From: CAYMLL01 sp964390645 | GTDB lineage: Bacteria > Planctomycetota > UBA8108 | DNA length: 20,393 nucleotides | Direction of reading: 5' to 3' | Assembly (NCBI GenBank): GCA_964390645.1 | Contig: CAYMLL010000124.1 | Location: 1-20,393 of the forward strand | Shown here: piece after piece, positions 16,266-20,393 of the stretch | Numbering within the stretch: position 1 is the stretch's first letter | Layout: every line of letters starts with the position of its first letter | Notes under the pieces: generated by a model | What the model was told of the DNA's origin: nothing | What the model saw: the letters and a program-made list of their open reading frames with translations, nothing else | Databases searched by the model: none | Program-made: the position numbers and the translations under genes

Positions 16266-18035
16266 TCACTGTGCACGGACGAGGCGCAGGTAGTCGAAGC
16301 CGACCCTGTAGGCCTGGACGGCCGAGTCGTTCGCGCCGGTGATCTCCACCGTCAGCCGGTGCTTCCCGGCGCCGAGCTTGCGCGTCCCACAGTCGAGCTC
16401 GCCGGTGGTGCCGACGTCCGGGTAGTCGTAGAGGTCGACGGGACGGCGCAGGGCCTCATCGTCGAGCAGAAGGTTGACGATCGCGTAGTCGCGGGCGGTC
16501 GTGAACGCGGCCGCCACTGCGTAGGTGTTCGCTTCGGCGACTTCGAGCTCGAGCACCAGTCGAGCTCGAGGTCGGGCGCCGGTCCAGAAAAGCTGTTCGC
16601 TGCCACTCCAGCGACCCGTCTTGAAGCCGGCCATATTCTGCTTGCGGACCTTTCCGCCTCCGACACGTACGACCTTCATCGTCTCGGCCTCGATCGCCCC
16701 CTCGACACGCCCGGTCTTCTCGTCGAAGGACGCGGGCCGTCCTCGATCGGCCCTCTCACCGGTGACCGGGACTGGCTTCGGCCGCGCGGCTCGCCAACGC
16801 TCCTCGTCGACGCTCTCGACGCGGTGCAATAGCACGTTCGAGCCTTTCATCCCGCCGACGACGATGTCGGGTAGCCGGTCGCCGTTCAGATCGTGGATCG
16901 AGATCTGGCGGCCGATTCCCGCGTCGCCGTCGACCCGGTGGGGGACCCAGTCCACGCCCTGCTTCGATCGCACGAGCTCGAACCAGTAGACGACGGCTCC
17001 GGCGTTCCACAGCGGGCTCTTCTTGTGGTGCGAGTAGAAGGTCTTTCCGGTGACGATGTCCTTCAGCCCGTCACCGTCGATGTCGTGAAGAGCGACCGAG
17101 TGGAGCTCGCTGAAGACCAGTCCGTAGCGATTCCGTCCCGGACGGTCTCCCATGATCAGGTGGCGCTCGAACGTGATCTTGCCGTCCTTCGCTTGCTGCT
17201 CGTACCAGGCCAGGCCGAAGTCGTGCGCTGCGAGGCTCGTGATGACGTCATTGTCTCCGTCGCCGTCGACGTCGTAGGCGTGCATCTCCGCGCCGCCGTA
17301 GGAGTCGGTGAACCTCACCGGGTGGAGTCTCCATCGCTTCGCGGTCCCTGCGTCCTGCGGCTGCTCGAACCAGCCGCCCGCGTGGAGAAGGTCCGTGCGC
17401 CCGTCGCCGTTGATGTCACCGACGCCCAGACCGTGGCCGAATCTCGTGGCGGTGATCTTGTCGGAGACCGCGTGGAAGATCCACGCTTCGAGCGGGCTCT
17501 CGGGGTCGATCGTCGCGTAGCCGAAGTGTCCGTCCCTGGTGCAGACGAGCTCCGGGCTCTCGTCGCCGACCAGGTCGACGAAGTGAGGTGACTCGTTCGA
17601 GACCCAGTCGAAGACCTGGTGCTTCCGCCAGATCTTGTGGAGGCCCTGCGGGCCGGGGTTGACGTACACGTGGGCCGGCGTCCCGGGGAAGCCGACGCTG
17701 AAGACGTCGTTCCGTCCGTCTCCGTCGACGTCGTGGACCCACGAGAAGAAGCTGTTCGCGTAGCTCTCTCGGTTCTGGGGCTTCGCGGCGTAGATCTGCC
17801 GGCGCTTCTTGTAGTCGGGTCCGGCGAACCACCAGGGACCGTAGACGATATCGACCTGGCCGTCTCCGTCGATGTCCCCGGCGTTGGCGCCCTCGGAGAA
17901 GTAGACGTCGGTCAGCTCGACGCGATCGAAGGAGTGGAGGACGTGCTCGTCGGCAGCGAGCGGCGTCAGGGTGCCGGTGACGACCACCCATGACAGGGCG
18001 GCATGCAGGGCGACGGAATTCCGTAGAGCGTACAA
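16266..18035 (-). CDS. secreted FG-GAP/VCBS propeller with C-terminal carbohydrate-binding-like domain
   Basis: A 589-residue protein with a signal peptide (residues 1-28, ending PLAAD). Calcium-loop repeats of the D.(D/N)GDG...D type occur at 54-62, 102-110, 207-215, 255-263 and 318-326. Two weaker copies, at 154-162 (DLVGDESPE) and 382-390 (DLNGDRLPD), make up a seven-blade FG-GAP/VCBS propeller. Residues about 445-589 are a beta-sandwich (MAGFKTGRWSGSEQLFW, then HRLTVEITGAND and FDYLRLV) like the sugar-binding-type modules at the ends of many planctomycete secreted proteins, including DUF2961 proteins. The role is probably binding or adhesion rather than catalysis; no active site is seen. 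The start is TTG with AGGAGG nine bases upstream; no in-frame ATG lies near. It follows the other FG-GAP gene after 110 bases, probably in the same transcript. Confidence 0.9.
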   Translation of the reverse strand: MYALRNSVALHAALSWVVVTGTLTPLAADEHVLHSFDRVELTDVYFSEGANAGDIDGDGQVDIVYGPWWFAGPDYKKRRQIYAAKPQNRESYANSFFSWVHDVDGDGRNDVFSVGFPGTPAHVYVNPGPQGLHKIWRKHQVFDWVSNESPHFVDLVGDESPELVCTRDGHFGYATIDPESPLEAWIFHAVSDKITATRFGHGLGVGDINGDGRTDLLHAGGWFEQPQDAGTAKRWRLHPVRFTDSYGGAEMHAYDVDGDGDNDVITSLAAHDFGLAWYEQQAKDGKITFERHLIMGDRPGRNRYGLVFSELHSVALHDIDGDGLKDIVTGKTFYSHHKKSPLWNAGAVVYWFELVRSKQGVDWVPHRVDGDAGIGRQISIHDLNGDRLPDIVVGGMKGSNVLLHRVESVDEERWRAARPKPVPVTGERADRGRPASFDEKTGRVEGAIEAETMKVVRVGGGKVRKQNMAGFKTGRWSGSEQLFWTGARPRARLVLELEVAEANTYAVAAAFTTARDYAIVNLLLDDEALRRPVDLYDYPDVGTTGELDCGTRKLGAGKHRLTVEITGANDSAVQAYRVGFDYLRLVRAQ

Positions 18036-18044
18036 GGGATGATC

Positions 18045-18050
18045 CCTCCT
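18045..18050 (-). promoter_or_regulatory. ribosome binding site supporting the TTG start at 18035
   Basis: AGGAGG on the minus strand is a full Shine-Dalgarno core nine bases before TTG 18035-18033. It is the main reason for accepting a rare TTG start, which places a complete signal peptide at the N-terminus. Confidence 0.6.
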
Positions 18051-18145
18051 GGGTCACCGGGCAGATCGGATCGACGAGGTGCGGCTCGCGAGCGTGTCGG
18101 GGCGTCCGCGAGACCGGAACCTCCTGCAGGCGGCCCGGTCGATGC

Positions 18146-19378
18146 CTACTTCGTCAGCCTCGGATTCTCCAGCCAGTAGAGCCCCGATTTGCCGGGGCAG
18201 ACGATGTCGAGGTCGCCGTCACCGTCGAGGTCCCGAGCGTCGACCTGCAGGCCGGTACCGACGCTGCCGCGCTCGAAGTCCTCGAGCGCCCAGCGATCGT
18301 TCGCGGCCGCCGGTGCGTTCGTTGCCGGCTTGCCCTCGTAGATGACGCGTTTCACCCAGACCTTCTTCTTCCGGTCGTAGTGGAAGCTGTAGATGCAGGG
18401 CTTGTCGGTCGCTCCTGGCTCGGTCTCGTGTGCGTAGATGCGCTTGCCGGTGATGACCTCCGGCTGCGAGTCGCCGTCGAGGTCGGCGAGGTGGAGGGTG
18501 TGGACCTGCGAGAACGTCGTGTCGACGGACTCCTTCTTCCAGACGCGCCTGCCGCCGGCGTCCGTTGACTGGCGCAGCCAGAACAGTCCGTAGGTGTGCC
18601 CCATGCCCCAGAGTATGTCGGTGTCACCATCACCGTCGAAGTCCTCGCCGATGATCAGGATGCCCGCTCCTCCGAGCCTGAACTCCGCATGGAAGGGCCA
18701 GCTATCGGACGTCCGGTCGGCCGGCTGCTCGTACCAGCCCTTCGGAGTGATCAGGTCCGTGCGACCGTCGCGGTTGATGTCGCCGACGCCGATCCCGTGT
18801 CCCGCTCCCGCGCGACCGAGGTCATGCTTCTTCCACACCACCTTCGGCTTCGTCGCGGTGATCTCGTACCAGGTGACGACCCGGACGGTGTTCGGGAGGA
18901 AGTCGAGCTTGCCGTCGCCGTTGACATCGTGGAGCTGCCCGCACTCGATGTTCGACGGAGTGTCGATCGTGTGCTCGATCCACGGCTTCGTCGGATCCCC
19001 GGGATGCTCCACCCAGCCGACGCGCTTGCCAAAGTAGTTGCAGGTGACGATGTCGATGTTGCCGTCGCCGTTGACGTCGAGTGGCAGGTCGGCGAAGTCC
19101 TCGTTGTAGTGGGGGTTCGGGCTCACCTTGACGTCACGAACCTTGTGGCGTTTCCACGACGGCGCCTCGTACCACGAGTCGCCGCAGAAGACGTCGAGCC
19201 TGCCGTCGCCGTTGATGTCGGCGGCGCATGCGGCCTCGTAGGGCGACCGGTCGTTGAGGGTGTGCTTGCGCCAGCCGCTCTCGCCGGCCTCCGAGATCGA
19301 CGAGACGAGCGACAGCCAGGTGAGGCCGCAGACGATCGGGAGAGGACGGCGCGGGCGAAGATCGGGAATCGGGCTCAT
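18146..19378 (-). CDS. secreted FG-GAP/VCBS seven-blade propeller protein
   Basis: A 410-residue protein from ATG 19378. A basic N-terminus and hydrophobic core (RPRRPLPIVCGLTWLSLVSS, 8-27) form a signal peptide ending near SEA. The rest is seven calcium-loop repeats: 54-62 (DINGDGRLD), 101-109, 151-159, 200-208, 247-255, 299-307 and 383-391 (DLDGDGDLD), as expected for one closed propeller with no other domain. WYE and W.KH strands recur between loops, as in other FG-GAP proteins of this phylum. Such proteins probably bind ligands or partners outside the cell; no enzyme motif is visible. The frame is open much further upstream, but AAGGAGG six bases before this ATG and the signal peptide fix the start. 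It lies 50 bases after the molybdopterin oxidoreductase gene and is probably co-transcribed with it. Confidence 0.92.
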   Translation of the reverse strand: MSPIPDLRPRRPLPIVCGLTWLSLVSSISEAGESGWRKHTLNDRSPYEAACAADINGDGRLDVFCGDSWYEAPSWKRHKVRDVKVSPNPHYNEDFADLPLDVNGDGNIDIVTCNYFGKRVGWVEHPGDPTKPWIEHTIDTPSNIECGQLHDVNGDGKLDFLPNTVRVVTWYEITATKPKVVWKKHDLGRAGAGHGIGVGDINRDGRTDLITPKGWYEQPADRTSDSWPFHAEFRLGGAGILIIGEDFDGDGDTDILWGMGHTYGLFWLRQSTDAGGRRVWKKESVDTTFSQVHTLHLADLDGDSQPEVITGKRIYAHETEPGATDKPCIYSFHYDRKKKVWVKRVIYEGKPATNAPAAANDRWALEDFERGSVGTGLQVDARDLDGDGDLDIVCPGKSGLYWLENPRLTK

Positions 19379-19384
19379 GGTGCT

Positions 19385-19391
19385 CCTCCTT
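19385..19391 (-). promoter_or_regulatory. ribosome binding site fixing the ATG start at 19378
   Basis: AAGGAGG on the minus strand, six bases before ATG 19378-19376, is near-perfect. It overrides the much longer open frame extending upstream to about 19981, which overlaps the oxidoreductase gene. Confidence 0.75.
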
Positions 19392-19428
19392 GTTCGCGAG
19401 CCATTCTGGATCGCGACGCCGGTCCTGT

Positions 19429-20393
19429 CTACGCCTTGACCATGATCGACAGCACGTCGATGGCGTTGCGTCCGGACTTCCGGAAGGGGCGCGGCATCGG
19501 CTGCGCGACGCCGTTGGCGTCGATCGTGCGGCAGCGAACGTCGTGCTCGCCCGCGGGAAGCCCGTCGAGGAGCACGGCCCAGTGCGCCATCGCGTAGGGC
19601 AACGGCCAGCGTCTCGCCTCGCCGGTCCCCGGGTCGAAACCGCGCACGTTTGCCGGCAACCGGTCCTCCGGGAGCCCGCCACCCCAGCTTGTCGGCGCCG
19701 GCAGGATCGCGGCATCCTTCCACGGCGCGGTCGTCAGGTGCGGATCGTTCTGCGGCAGCTCCGTGCTCGACGGGCAGACCCAGTACTGGATCCTCCGCAG
19801 CCCGGACATGCCGACCTGTGCCATGCCGGTCAGCGGAATCGGCGTTCCTGACTTCGCCTCGGGCGGGCGATGCAGGAAGCGTGCGAAGGTCTTCATCTTG
19901 CTGTCGATGTCGTTCGGTGACTGGGTGGCGTAGGTGTCGTTGGCGTGGTACAGGTCCGTCAGCACGACGTGCGTCAGCCACTTGACCGACTTGAAGCCGT
20001 ACGCCTCCGGCACGATCAGTCGCACCGGGCCGCCGCGCACTCCGGAGAGGAGCTTGCCGTTGAGCTTGTATGCGAGGATGACCGGGTGCATACCGGGAGG
20101 ATCCTCGAGAACACGGCCGATCGACAGTGAGCTGCGGAACATCTGCTCGGGGGCGTCGTTGTGGTAGCCGTAGTAGAAGGCGCGGCGCACGTGCGACTCA
20201 GGCCGCGCCTTCCAGACGACGTGACGCAGCGGCACACCCTCCCAGAGCCCCATGCCCAGCGGGCGACCGATGTTGTTGCACGTCATCAACTTGAGGAAGC
20301 GGACGGCGCGCGTCCTCGCCATCTTCATCAGGTCGTCGAAGGTGAACGGGTTGCCGCTCTCGACGCTGAGCGGGTTGCGGACGATAGCCGGGG
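19429..20393 (-). CDS. sulfite-oxidase-like molybdopterin oxidoreductase, N-terminus cut by window edge
   Basis: The visible 321 residues form the C-terminal part of a sulfite oxidase superfamily protein; the frame continues through the right edge with NPLSVESGNPFTFDDL before the first ATG at 20328, so that ATG is not the start. The probable molybdenum-binding Cys is visible residue 38 in KLMTCNNIGRPLG, followed by WEGVPLRHVV. GGPVRLIVPEAYGFKSVKWL matches the conserved block that closes the cofactor pocket. The tail (TGMAQVGMSGLRRIQYWV to AIDVLSIMV) resembles the Mo-co dimerisation domain. Known members oxidise sulfite or reduce sulfoxides in the periplasm. The context CNNIG differs from the CAGN-type motif common in sulfite oxidases, so the substrate is uncertain. 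Two secreted FG-GAP genes follow closely. Any signal peptide or cytochrome domain would lie outside the window. Confidence 0.88.
   Translation of the reverse strand, partial: PAIVRNPLSVESGNPFTFDDLMKMARTRAVRFLKLMTCNNIGRPLGMGLWEGVPLRHVVWKARPESHVRRAFYYGYHNDAPEQMFRSSLSIGRVLEDPPGMHPVILAYKLNGKLLSGVRGGPVRLIVPEAYGFKSVKWLTHVVLTDLYHANDTYATQSPNDIDSKMKTFARFLHRPPEAKSGTPIPLTGMAQVGMSGLRRIQYWVCPSSTELPQNDPHLTTAPWKDAAILPAPTSWGGGLPEDRLPANVRGFDPGTGEARRWPLPYAMAHWAVLLDGLPAGEHDVRCRTIDANGVAQPMPRPFRKSGRNAIDVLSIMVKA

Noticed and set aside
19379..19981. Upstream in-frame extension of the 410-residue FG-GAP gene
   Set aside because: It overlaps the oxidoreductase gene in another frame, and ATG 19378 has a near-perfect SD and a signal peptide.
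1..20393. CRISPR array, tRNA, rRNA, insertion sequence or integrase
   Set aside because: No regularly spaced direct repeats, no recognisable tRNA or rRNA sequence, and no transposase or recombinase motifs were seen on either strand.

Overview
This is a GC-rich chromosomal window, very probably from a member of the Planctomycetota. The call rests on family content: three secreted cytochrome-like proteins of the PSCyt1/DUF1549/DUF1553 type (one cut by the left edge), two Tat-exported DUF1501 proteins, and two secreted FG-GAP/VCBS propellers. These families are expanded together in planctomycetes and, less often, in Verrucomicrobiota and other PVC lineages. Every gene I can support lies on the minus strand, so transcription runs from high to low coordinates. 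Start codons are mixed: ATG, GTG and TTG, several fixed by good Shine-Dalgarno sequences. I see no tRNA, rRNA, CRISPR array, transposase or integrase.

Layout in the direction of transcription. (1) 20393-19429: a molybdopterin (sulfite-oxidase-like) oxidoreductase cut by the right edge. (2) 19378-18146 and 18035-16266: two secreted FG-GAP repeat proteins. The first is almost pure seven-blade propeller; the second adds a C-terminal carbohydrate-binding-like beta-sandwich. (3) 16265-15927: a 339-base noncoding spacer with a good sigma70-like promoter. (4) 15926-12762 and 12754-11258: a PSCyt1/DUF1549/DUF1553 protein followed 7 bases later by its DUF1501 partner. (5) 11257-11148: a spacer with strong inverted repeats. 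(6) 11147-8016, 8026-6617 and 6630-3967: a second such pair, then a large beta-lactamase-like/glycosidase-like fusion, all joined by short overlaps. (7) 3966-2505: a low-density stretch with one small membrane-protein gene between what look like remains of broken genes. (8) 2504-1: a third PSCyt1/DUF1549/DUF1553 gene running off the left edge.

Nearly every product carries a Sec or Tat signal, so this is an envelope or periplasmic programme. The PSCyt1 proteins have haem-type CxxCH motifs and a variable central beta-rich module, one of them golvesin/Xly-CBD-like. They are paired with DUF1501 proteins (alkaline-phosphatase-fold relatives), FG-GAP propellers, a possible sugar-binding domain and a glycosidase-like propeller. 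A role in binding or breaking down complex, perhaps sulfated, polysaccharide is plausible but is inference; no substrate can be read from the sequence. The most unusual items are the beta-lactamase/propeller fusion translationally coupled to a PSCyt1-DUF1501 pair, the swapping of central modules between the three PSCyt1 paralogues, and the gene-decay zone at about 2.6-4.0 kb.
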